Below the pieces are notes generated by a model. It ran no database searches, was not told where the DNA came from, and saw nothing but the letters and a program-made list of their open reading frames with translations. Below, piece by piece: positions 36,441-43,777 of a stretch of 64,000 nucleotides of DNA. A program made the position numbers and the translations under genes. The stretch is from Vibrio bathopelagicus (GTDB lineage Bacteria > Pseudomonadota > Gammaproteobacteria > Enterobacterales > Vibrionaceae), in the NCBI RefSeq assembly GCF_014879975.1, contig NZ_CP062501.1, forward strand, positions 558,001 to 622,000, given 5' to 3'. Position 1 is the stretch's first letter; every line of letters starts with the position of its first letter.

Positions 36441-38153
36441 TTAGAATTCAGCGTCGAATTGGAACACCATCCATTCTTTGGTTACTGGGTGATGCAGCGC
36501 CAGCCTTTCAGCGTGTAAGTGCAGTCTATCGGCTTTGTTGCCGTACAGACCATCACCCAAGATAGGCATATCTAGCCCTTCTTGGTGTGAACAGTGAACA
36601 CGTAACTGGTGAGTGCGGCCAGTTTTCGGGTGCAGATAAACCTTGGTGGTATCTTGGTTTCGCTCAATCACTTCCCACTTGGTTTCAGCTGGCTTGCCGT
36701 GTTCGAAGCAGACAATCTGACGTGGACGATCGTATAAGTCACCACGCAGCGGTAAGCGAACATAACCTTCATCTTGCTCTAGAACGCCTTCGATCATTGC
36801 CACGTAACGCTTCTCAACTTCACGAGTAATGAATTGCTTCTGCAGGCTTTTGTTCGCACGTCGTGTAAGAGCAAATATCAGAATGCCAGAGGTAGCCATA
36901 TCTAAGCGGTGGATAACAAATGGCCCTTCAACATCTTGATGCATTTCTTGAACGCGAGTGTAGGCCGAGTCTTTAATCGTTTTGCCCGGCACAGATAGGA
37001 AACCTGCTGGCTTGTGTACCACCACGATGTGATCATCTTGATACAGAATGTCGAGGTCTTTGCCTTCTGCTGGGTTCTCTAGCAATGGGTTTGGATCCAC
37101 CTCTAGGCCTTTCATCATATGGCCAAGGATCGGCACACACTTACTCTGACAAGAAGCGTAGTATTTCTTGTGTTTACGGATTTCCGATTTCGGTGAACGA
37201 CCCCACCAGAATTCAGCCAATGCCAACGGTGTGTAACCGTTCAAATACGCGTACTGCAGAAGCTTGGGTGCGGCGCATTCACCAGAACCTGCTGGTGGTA
37301 TCTTGTTTGGGGTGTCTTCAAAGATCTGGTTCAGATCCTCAATGTTTCCTTCCGCATTTTGGAAAGCGTATTGTGAAAACAGTTTGTGCTGAAGCTGATG
37401 AGAAAGGTGTGCTCTTTGCTCTTTGAGTTCAGCCAATTGAGTCGTAAACACGTCAACTTTGCTTTGAAGCTCATTCAGGGTCTGTTCCCAGTTGAGTTTA
37501 AGATATTTCTGCTGATTTTTGTCGGCAACACTGGCTCTGTTTAACTCGTTATTCAGTTGCTCGAAGGCTTGCTCATCAAGGTCTTCTTTACCTTGTTCGC
37601 GTTGTTCTTTGCGTGTTTTTCGACCTTCTATAATTAACAAACGCTGAGCTTCAATCTCTTGCTCTGCCTGTGCTTTCTGTTGTGCTAATTGTTCACACAG
37701 TTCAAGGTATTCAGCGTTCGCTTGCAGCGCTTTAAATTTCGCATTAACAGCCATCATGTCGGCTGTGTCTTGATGGAAAAAACTGTCGCTGCTGAGCATG
37801 TCGAAGACTGGCGGCACAAAGTGAGGTAATAAGTTTTGGTCAGCGATTTTTCCGGAGAAAGCAGAGAAGTAACCAAGTTCACCTTCAGGGCTTTTCACCA
37901 GTAATACGCCAAACATTTTGCCGCGGCCTGCGTCAGAATCTAGCCCGAAGTCATGTTGCCAATCGGTTTGTGTTTCTAGGTATTGTTGAAGCTGATGAGA
38001 AGCGATTTCACACAGTGCGTGTGGTTCGTAATAGAACGGGAAGGTGAAACGCTCAGGCAACGAATATGACTCGATCGGCTGTTGAAAGCGAGTGAAGCAA
38101 TGCTCAGGTGTGTGGCTGTTTTCTGAGTCGTGCGTTGGTTTGGATGAGTGCAT
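36441..38153 (-). CDS. Long RluA-type pseudouridine synthase with coiled-coil insert
   Basis: The protein has 570 residues, far longer than the 220-330 of typical RluA/C/D enzymes. The catalytic domain is at about 365-560: the HRLDMATSG motif (415-423, with Asp418 as nucleophile), KPAGFLSVPG before it, and GRTHQLRVHC near the end. The N-terminal 290 residues have GYFSAFSGKI and a charged coiled coil from about 140 to 260, followed by GSGECAAPKLLQYAYLNGYT and YYASCQSKC. It should isomerise a uridine in rRNA or tRNA; the extension may bind the target RNA. Confidence 0.87.
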   Translation of the reverse strand: MHSSKPTHDSENSHTPEHCFTRFQQPIESYSLPERFTFPFYYEPHALCEIASHQLQQYLETQTDWQHDFGLDSDAGRGKMFGVLLVKSPEGELGYFSAFSGKIADQNLLPHFVPPVFDMLSSDSFFHQDTADMMAVNAKFKALQANAEYLELCEQLAQQKAQAEQEIEAQRLLIIEGRKTRKEQREQGKEDLDEQAFEQLNNELNRASVADKNQQKYLKLNWEQTLNELQSKVDVFTTQLAELKEQRAHLSHQLQHKLFSQYAFQNAEGNIEDLNQIFEDTPNKIPPAGSGECAAPKLLQYAYLNGYTPLALAEFWWGRSPKSEIRKHKKYYASCQSKCVPILGHMMKGLEVDPNPLLENPAEGKDLDILYQDDHIVVVHKPAGFLSVPGKTIKDSAYTRVQEMHQDVEGPFVIHRLDMATSGILIFALTRRANKSLQKQFITREVEKRYVAMIEGVLEQDEGYVRLPLRGDLYDRPRQIVCFEHGKPAETKWEVIERNQDTTKVYLHPKTGRTHQLRVHCSHQEGLDMPILGDGLYGNKADRLHLHAERLALHHPVTKEWMVFQFDAEF

Positions 38154-38523
38154 ATTGTCGTCTTAGTACTTATATCTTGGTGATAAATGGTTGTGAGTCT
38201 ACTGTGTATGATTATAGAGCCTAGAAACAGAGCGACTAAAACAGGGGCCTTTAAAAACAAGGCTTCTAGAAACCGACGTTCTAATAATAAAAAGTGAAGA
38301 AACACAGTACAAGGCGGGGATTCTACTCTTTATCGAAAAGCGCCTCAAATAAGAAATGGATCAATGATGGGATACATGAGTTGTCATTTTGCATGCAAAA
38401 CTTAGGAGTCTCGCTTGATAGTCATAAATTGATGAGTGACTTCTCGTTTCTAATCAGAGAAGGTAACTTCATAAATGAAGGGTGGCAGCTTTGCCGCCCT
38501 CTTATTCAACCTAAGGTAACGTT
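38154..38523. other. Intergenic region upstream of the Nudix gene
   Basis: About 370 bases between divergent genes. A hairpin GGGTGGC/GCCGCCC lies at about 38480-38500, shortly before the Nudix start. A 77-codon frame (38294-38527) has a poor start context and is not called. Confidence 0.5.
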
Positions 38524-38976
38524 ATGATTCCACTCAATACTTCCATCGTAGCTGGCGTCGCTCTTTCAGAGATCGACGGACAAACGAAAATGCTATTAAT
38601 GAAGCGTGTGAAAGGCGAATTTTGGTGCCATGTAGCAGGATCGATTGAAGCGGGCGAAACAGGCTGGCAGGCTATTGTTCGTGAGTTTGAAGAAGAGACC
38701 AAAATTGAAGTGAAAGCCTTGTACAACGCGCAGTTTCTGGAGCAGTTTTACGAGGCACACGTTAATGTGATTCAGCTAATTCCTGTGTTTGCTGTGTTAT
38801 GTCCACCCAACCAAGCGATTGAACTGAATGATGAACATACTGAGTACCGTTGGTGCAATTTAGAAGAGGCGAAAGCGTTAGCACCGTTTCCTAACCAACA
38901 TGCGGTCTACGAGCATATCTGGTCGTATTTTGTCGATAAGCCAGTCAATCCGCTTTACCGTGTGAAATTGAATTAA
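38524..38976 (+). CDS. Nudix pyrophosphohydrolase
   Basis: The protein has 150 residues. The Nudix box is complete: GSIEAGETGWQAIVREFEEE followed by TKI fits G-x5-E-x7-R-E-U-x-E-E-x-G-U except for Lys at the last Gly. AAGGTAAC stands just before the ATG as ribosome site. The enzyme hydrolyses a nucleoside diphosphate linked to another group; the closest general resemblance is to dihydroneopterin triphosphate pyrophosphatase-like Nudix proteins, but the substrate is not certain. Confidence 0.9.
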   Translation: MIPLNTSIVAGVALSEIDGQTKMLLMKRVKGEFWCHVAGSIEAGETGWQAIVREFEEETKIEVKALYNAQFLEQFYEAHVNVIQLIPVFAVLCPPNQAIELNDEHTEYRWCNLEEAKALAPFPNQHAVYEHIWSYFVDKPVNPLYRVKLN

Positions 38977-38993
38977 CACTGACTGCTTAAGAT

Positions 38994-39431
38994 CTAGGAC
39001 TTGCCAAGGTACGGGGTTAAAAAGGCACTCACTTGTGCTTGGGATAGCCCCACATCGACTTTCACGCCGTGTGATTCGAGTATCGCCACACCACGACCGT
39101 TATTGCGAGGATCTGGGTCTAACATGGCGATAACTACGTGTTTGACGCCAGCCTTAACCAGTGTGTGGGCACAAGCAGGTGTTCTGCCAACAAAAGAGCA
39201 GGGCTCTAATGTTACATAAGCCGTAACACCTTCCATTTCTCCGTCCATTCCGTCGTCATAGCTATTCAGCGCTTCGACTTCTGCGTGATTTCCACCGACC
39301 TTCTGTGTGTATCCGACCGACACGACCTCACCGTTTTTGACCAAAACACAGCCCACTGGCGGGTTTGGTTGGCAATCAGGCAGGGCTTGGCGCGAAGCTT
39401 CAAGAGCTTGCAGCATGTATTGTTGGTTCAT
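38994..39431 (-). CDS. Stand-alone RibD-type deaminase domain protein
   Basis: The protein has 145 residues, corresponding only to the deaminase half of RibD (about 365 residues with the reductase). Zinc ligands are visible: His49 with catalytic Glu51 in GGNHAEVEA, Cys78 in LEPCSFVGRTPACAHTLV, and Cys87. The LDPDPRNNGRGVAILESHGV segment is specific for pyrimidine/RibD deaminases. It may deaminate the riboflavin precursor or a related pyrimidine. No reductase domain or rib gene follows, so it is either a paralogue or recruited for another pathway. Confidence 0.85.
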   Translation of the reverse strand: MNQQYMLQALEASRQALPDCQPNPPVGCVLVKNGEVVSVGYTQKVGGNHAEVEALNSYDDGMDGEMEGVTAYVTLEPCSFVGRTPACAHTLVKAGVKHVVIAMLDPDPRNNGRGVAILESHGVKVDVGLSQAQVSAFLTPYLGKS

Positions 39432-39603
39432 GGTCGTTACTCAGTATGACGAGAAGGTGCAGTTGTTAGTGGCCGCGCGCGGTTGATGGGTTGATTAGTT
39501 ACTAAGCTAATAAGTTAATTAAGCTAACAAGTGGAGCATGTTCGATCTGATTGGGCTTTTAGTCAATGGTTTAGTTTTGAACTCGACCGATTTACCAGCG
39601 GCT

Positions 39604-40152
39604 CTATTCAATATTCAATCTTGGCCAATGGGATAGCCAGTTTTTGGATTGGACTCGTTGATCAAACACGTCGCGACTGCGATTGGGGTTCGGTGTGATT
39701 TTCAAATCAAACAAGCTCTCTAAGCCAAAAGCAGAAATACACTCGATTTCCCCTGTTGGACTTTGTTTTAGGGCGACCGCAGTCTCTTTCTCAGGCCAGT
39801 AATTCATCGCATCTAATGCGCTTTGATAAGGTTTGTCGCCATTTCGGGTGTGCATATTGGCTTGATTGCGAACTTGCCAATCCAACTCAGGTAACCACTG
39901 TTGAAGCTGAGCTTCGTATCGAATAGCCGACTCGTAAGAGGTATCACTGCGATCAAAGTAGATCACATCAATGTCGTTGAGTGGCGTAGGGGAATCAAAG
40001 TCATGTAGGTGGTCCCACACTCGATTTCGCACAAAGCCCGCAGCCACATAGCATTGCGGTAAACCCAGTTGAGAGACACAACCTAAAACTTGCATTCGTA
40101 AGGGATCTTGTTTGATCAACCTGGTGACGCGCTTGGCTAATGGTTCGGACAT
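39604..40152 (-). CDS. Nucleotidyltransferase-family protein (COG3575/DUF925)
   Basis: The protein has 182 residues. The N-terminal part has YVAAGFVRNRVWDHLHDF and PLNDIDVIYFDRSDTSYE, matching the G-x-R-x and D-x-D of the NTP_transf_6 family. LPELDWQVRNQANMHTRNGD and DLFDLKITPNPNR are further conserved blocks. The biochemical role is unknown for the family. It follows the monooxygenase-like gene with no gap (stop at 40153-40155, start at 40152), so the two form an operon. Confidence 0.85.
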   Translation of the reverse strand: MSEPLAKRVTRLIKQDPLRMQVLGCVSQLGLPQCYVAAGFVRNRVWDHLHDFDSPTPLNDIDVIYFDRSDTSYESAIRYEAQLQQWLPELDWQVRNQANMHTRNGDKPYQSALDAMNYWPEKETAVALKQSPTGEIECISAFGLESLFDLKITPNPNRSRDVFDQRVQSKNWLSHWPRLNIE

Positions 40153-40440
40153 TTATGAGGTCGTAACGTCGGTTATTTGATAATGACGAGTTACGTTCTT
40201 TGAGATGTGACCCCATTCAGAGGCTTTTACTCGCTGCTGGTGGGCTTCGAATGCTTCTCTACTAGTGAACTCTTCATAAACTTCAAATCGATTAGGCTGA
40301 AGTGAACTTTGACTGACTCGAAATACGATACAACCGGGTTCTGAGAGTGTGAGTTCTTTATGAACAACCAGCGCTTGTGTGACAGCTTCTAGGTCGTTGT
40401 CTGGCACAAGAATATGCCCTTGTAGAATTACTTTACTCAT
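40153..40440 (-). CDS. Antibiotic biosynthesis monooxygenase-like (ABM) domain protein
   Basis: The protein has 95 residues from the ATG at 40440, which has GGA upstream; a start four codons earlier lacks a site. The ferredoxin-like ABM fold is suggested by ILVPDNDLEAVTQALVVHKE, PGCIVFRVSQSSLQPNRFEV and YEEFTSREAFEAHQQRVKAS. Such proteins act on quinones or quorum signals (YgiN/LsrG types), often without a cofactor. It is directly followed by the nucleotidyltransferase-like gene. Confidence 0.85.
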   Translation of the reverse strand: MSKVILQGHILVPDNDLEAVTQALVVHKELTLSEPGCIVFRVSQSSLQPNRFEVYEEFTSREAFEAHQQRVKASEWGHISKNVTRHYQITDVTTS

Positions 40441-40942
40441 AATCACGTCCATTTAATTTTATCCATTACTGTCTTTTTCTATTAAAAGCGCTTCCGTTAC
40501 AAACATAATCCCATTTTGAGTTTGTGTCGTATAGGCTTATGTGAATAAAAAATAGCCAGCTCAAAAAAACAGGAGTTACCCTGTAACATGAGTTGTGGAG
40601 AAGATAGTAGTAGGCGAGAAAGGCTAGTTAATGGCAGGAAAGGTGAGTTATTGGGAACTAAATCCATGTTGGTCCGGTCTATTAAATACGTATCACTGAA
40701 CTGTATTGATACTGAAATGAATTTGTCATCTGAGATAACTAATCTAAATTTCGAACAACGGCTTAAGAGATTGAATTGAGGCATAGTTGATAACTAGGTC
40801 ATACTTTGATGTAAATGGTACTCAAAACTCTATATATTTTGTGATATGTATCATTGATCTGGCCGTCAAACACCGTTAGATTCGAATAGTTGGCAATAAA
40901 AATAGCTCATGAAGAGCAGTTAAAGAAAAGGAAATATCCCTT
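40441..40942. other. Intergenic region, about 500 bases
   Basis: It contains overlapping opposite frames (40588-40779 plus, 40497-40784 minus) with no convincing start or domain. I see no repeat or RNA signal. An AAGGAA ribosome site for the micro-ORF lies at its right end. Confidence 0.4.
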
Positions 40943-41026
40943 ATGAAAAAAATGAGAAGAGCACAGCTTCATCGCGTTCGTATCCAATACTGGAAAGACA
41001 CAGCGAAAGAAGCTTCAAAGAAATAA
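40943..41026 (+). CDS. Candidate 27-residue basic microprotein
   Basis: ATG 40943 is preceded by AAAAGGAAA at a fair distance. It encodes MKKMRRAQLHRVRIQYWKDT then AKEASKK before TAA. The peptide is strongly basic and could be an amphipathic helix, possibly binding RNA or membrane. No homologue is recognised. The clear ribosome site and well-bounded frame argue for translation, but at this length chance remains possible. Confidence 0.5.
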   Translation: MKKMRRAQLHRVRIQYWKDTAKEASKK

Positions 41027-41383
41027 GCTTTATATCGATAACTGAAAAGCGAAAGAGCTTGAAGTTAACATGATGAATTAAAAGCTTAGAAGCAGAACTG
41101 ATTACAAGATCTGTAAACGCAACAAACCGATTTCAATAGCACTCTCAAGGACCTTCATCTGGTCGGCGACTAAAGAAATCATCCCCCAAAGAGCTGGCAG
41201 GCATTAACAATAATGCAATTCAATGTCAGCTCATTAATACCTCCTAGTTTATCTTTACCTCACTCAGTACTTTGAACCAAAACTAAACCAAAACTGATCA
41301 CCAATCCGTATCTTTGCCTCTATCACTAAAACCGTTGTTAGGATTCAAAACACCAAAAAATAAAACAGCAGCCAATAAAAAAG
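41027..41383. other. Intergenic region, no gene recognised
   Basis: AT-rich sequence between the micro-ORF and the ABC operon end. No ORF, repeat or RNA gene is supported. Confidence 0.4.
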
Positions 41384-41408
41384 CTCCCGATTTCTCAGAA
41401 GCTTTGAT
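41384..41408 (-). terminator. Probable terminator of the GntR-ABC operon
   Basis: On the minus strand AAAGCTTC...GGAGCTTT forms a stem with a mismatch and runs into TTTTTTATT. It lies about 65 bases past the last stop. Confidence 0.5.
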
Positions 41409-41472
41409 TTAGATTTTGATATCTGACGACGTTAGCCGCTCAGGGATCAGGGCTTAGGTTCAGGCAGTGACT

Positions 41473-42330
41473 CTAGCGTTGGAACAGCGTCTTCAAGCTT
41501 ACATCATCGGTTCTGTTTAACTTAAGGCTCAGTAGGTAACCACCAATACCGAGCAGTACGTAAATACTTAACGACAGAATAGAGACTTCTGAAAGCGCAC
41601 TGAATGGATTGCTGGTCGTCAGCACTTTCATCGGCAGCGATGCGATGACAGAAAAGAAATCATTGATGCCATAGAATCCGAATAGCGCGATAGCTAACCA
41701 CTTAATCGCAAAGCTTGAGATGAAAATAACAAGCAGCGGAGAGTTAACCAGTTGCGAAATCGCCAGAGTAACCGTTGCTAATGGCAATAGAACTAACGCA
41801 ACCAGCAGCATTCGACCAAAGAAAACCACCCAATTGGTTAGCACATAGAATAGCGATTGTTGCTCTACTATCAGTGCTAATTGCTGTTCGCTTGAAACGT
41901 TCAGAATCCAAAACAGAGAATCAGCGAATAGAACCAACAGAGCGCAGATAGCGGGAATCACCACTAAACCGAAACCTAGCTTCACACAGTGAGTCATGGC
42001 GTTCGATACGGGCATACTTCTCCAAAACATTGAGCTGCCTTCTTGGCGCTCTTTACGCAGCGTTTTAGGGATGTAAAGCGTCGAAAGCAGCAGTGAAATC
42101 AAGCCTGCGCCAAAGTAGATCACTGAGTTAAGATCTTGTGCGAACTCTCTGTGGATGTCGCTCACGTCGCCGTTGACTTCCATTTGGAAGAAAAACTCGT
42201 GTTGTGCCTGACCGCTAAAGAACAGACTAACGAACAGCAAGAAGCCACACAACCCGACAAACAGAGGCAATCGAGTGTTGATTTTGTGCTCGATAAGCTC
42301 TTTTTCTAGCATGTAAAAACTTGGATGCAT
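41473..42330 (-). CDS. ABC-2-type transporter permease
   Basis: The protein has 285 residues and about six membrane segments. It begins MHPSFYMLEKELIEHKINTR, a form typical of YtrC-like permeases encoded after YtrA-type regulators. LSTLYIPKTLRKERQEGSSM and FWRSMPVSNAMTHCVKLGFG form the conserved cytoplasmic stretch (SMPVS). It should form the membrane part of an exporter driven by the ATPase upstream. Its ATG overlaps the ATPase stop by one base (TAATG). Confidence 0.85.
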   Translation of the reverse strand: MHPSFYMLEKELIEHKINTRLPLFVGLCGFLLFVSLFFSGQAQHEFFFQMEVNGDVSDIHREFAQDLNSVIYFGAGLISLLLSTLYIPKTLRKERQEGSSMFWRSMPVSNAMTHCVKLGFGLVVIPAICALLVLFADSLFWILNVSSEQQLALIVEQQSLFYVLTNWVVFFGRMLLVALVLLPLATVTLAISQLVNSPLLVIFISSFAIKWLAIALFGFYGINDFFSVIASLPMKVLTTSNPFSALSEVSILSLSIYVLLGIGGYLLSLKLNRTDDVSLKTLFQR

Positions 42331-43184
42331 TATGCCTTCTCCGTCTGTGTTGCAAGGAATAGGTCCGCGAGACCCACGTTGTAGATGTTACCCAATGACT
42401 CAACTTGCGCTTTATATTGGCCTTCCAGTAACCACTTAGTACTTCCTAACCCAGGCTGTGAGGTCAGTGGGTTGAGCTTCTGGATCTCGCTTGAATGGTT
42501 GTTTGCGACATCGATAATGAAATAGTCGTTCTCGATGTCTTCCATGCTCTTTTTCAACACACAGTGGCCTTGCTTCAGAATCAACACGTCCGTTAGTAGG
42601 TGTTCAATCTCTGAAACCTCATGGCTAGCAATGATCATGGCGCGTTCGCCGTCATGGAACCACTCTAGGAGGTGACGATAAAAAGTATCGCGGTAGAGTA
42701 GATCAAGCCCCAGCGTTGGCTCATCTAAGATCAACACCTGAGTGTCGGTTGCAATGATGATCGCAAGGTGAAGTTGTACCTTCATCCCTTTAGAAAGCTG
42801 CTTAATCGTTGAAGAGAGCTTAATGTTGGTGCTGCTTAACGTCTGTTCGGCTTTTTGCTTGTTGAAGCTTGGGTGTACACCTTGGGTGTAGCGAAGCAGT
42901 TGTTTCACTGTCATCCACTCAGGTAACACGTTTACATCTGAAATGTACGATAAGTGCTGCATGAGTTCTGCGTGCTGGTGGATAGGATGGTAACCATTCA
43001 CCTCAATCTCACCTTGATAGCTGTGCCCACCAAGCAGTGATTTGATCAGTGTCGATTTACCCGCGCCATTGTGTCCAAGCAGCCCAAGCACTTGCCCCGG
43101 CTTTAACTCAAAGCTGATGTTCTCAACACCCACTTGGTTTGAATAGGTTTTGGTTACGTTTTTCACTGAAAGTAAAGTACTCAT
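42330..43184 (-). CDS. ABC transporter ATP-binding protein
   Basis: The protein has 284 residues. It has Walker A GLLGHNGAGKSTLIKSLLGG, a signature motif variant IKQLSKGMKVQLHLAI (LSKGM instead of LSGGQ, common in this exporter class), Walker B VLILDEPTLGLD and the H-loop IIASHEVSEIEHL. It pairs with the downstream permease. The gene starts inside the end of the GntR gene (4-base overlap). Confidence 0.92.
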   Translation of the reverse strand: MSTLLSVKNVTKTYSNQVGVENISFELKPGQVLGLLGHNGAGKSTLIKSLLGGHSYQGEIEVNGYHPIHQHAELMQHLSYISDVNVLPEWMTVKQLLRYTQGVHPSFNKQKAEQTLSSTNIKLSSTIKQLSKGMKVQLHLAIIIATDTQVLILDEPTLGLDLLYRDTFYRHLLEWFHDGERAMIIASHEVSEIEHLLTDVLILKQGHCVLKKSMEDIENDYFIIDVANNHSSEIQKLNPLTSQPGLGSTKWLLEGQYKAQVESLGNIYNVGLADLFLATQTEKA

Positions 43185-43558
43185 GACTTGTCCTTTATAT
43201 GTTGTTCTAGCTGTTTCACGAGTTCTTCGACACTCATATCAATGATGCCTAGCGTCTCAGCGATGGCTGGGATCTGTGTGTTAATGAAAGTTTGGTGTGC
43301 CGAGTCTTTCAATTTTTGAAGTGCACCTTCCGCGACATACATGCCCTGGCCGCGTTTTTTCTCTACTAGACCTTCATCAACCAGTAACTGATAGCTTTTC
43401 ATGACAGTCAGGTGGTTGATTTTGAGATCGGCGGCAACCGCACGCACAGAGGGTAATGCTTGTTGTTCTAACCAAACACCTTGAAGAATTTGGTCACTGA
43501 TCTTTGCGGCAAGCTGCCTAAAGATCGGCTGGTCGTCTTTCCATTCGGTCATATTCAA
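43181..43558 (-). CDS. GntR-family regulator, YtrA subfamily
   Basis: The protein has 125 residues. The winged helix of the GntR family is clear: PIFRQLAAKISDQILQGVWL, QALPSVRAVAADLKINHLTV and VDEGLVEKKRGQGMYVAEGA. Only a short C-terminal helical tail follows, as in YtrA-type repressors, which control ABC exporters encoded in the same operon. A palindrome lies 10 bases upstream of the ATG. It probably represses the three-gene operon and responds to a cell-envelope or antibiotic signal. Confidence 0.9.
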   Translation of the reverse strand: MNMTEWKDDQPIFRQLAAKISDQILQGVWLEQQALPSVRAVAADLKINHLTVMKSYQLLVDEGLVEKKRGQGMYVAEGALQKLKDSAHQTFINTQIPAIAETLGIIDMSVEELVKQLEQHIKDKS

Positions 43559-43567
43559 AACTGCATG

Positions 43568-43589
43568 GTGATATACATGTGTATAACAC
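43568..43589. promoter_or_regulatory. Imperfect palindrome, likely operator of the GntR regulator
   Basis: GTGATATACATGTGTATAACAC is symmetrical at 18 of 22 positions, with GTG...CAC ends and TATAC/GTATA cores as in YtrA-type sites. It lies just upstream of the GntR gene. Confidence 0.6.
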
Positions 43590-43777
43590 TAACCTTTTTA
43601 TTCGAATTGGCAAGGGTTTTATAGCAATAGATAGAATGTTTTTATGGTTGAATGGATAGTGTTTAGCTGGAAGGGAGCCTGAAGCCAGCTTCCTTGCCGG
43701 CTCTCAAGCAGTTGTATCAAAGGTGGTTATTTGAAATGGAAACCATTGTTTATCTACATTTCAAATAGGGTGAGGCT

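Noticed and set aside
38294..38527. 77-codon plus-strand frame upstream of the Nudix gene
   Set aside because: Poor start context, no recognisable domain, overlap with the Nudix ATG and a hairpin inside its end. Treated as intergenic.
40497..40784. Overlapping opposite frames of 95 and 63 codons
   Set aside because: Neither has a ribosome site at proper spacing nor a domain-like composition; they are mirror shadows of each other.
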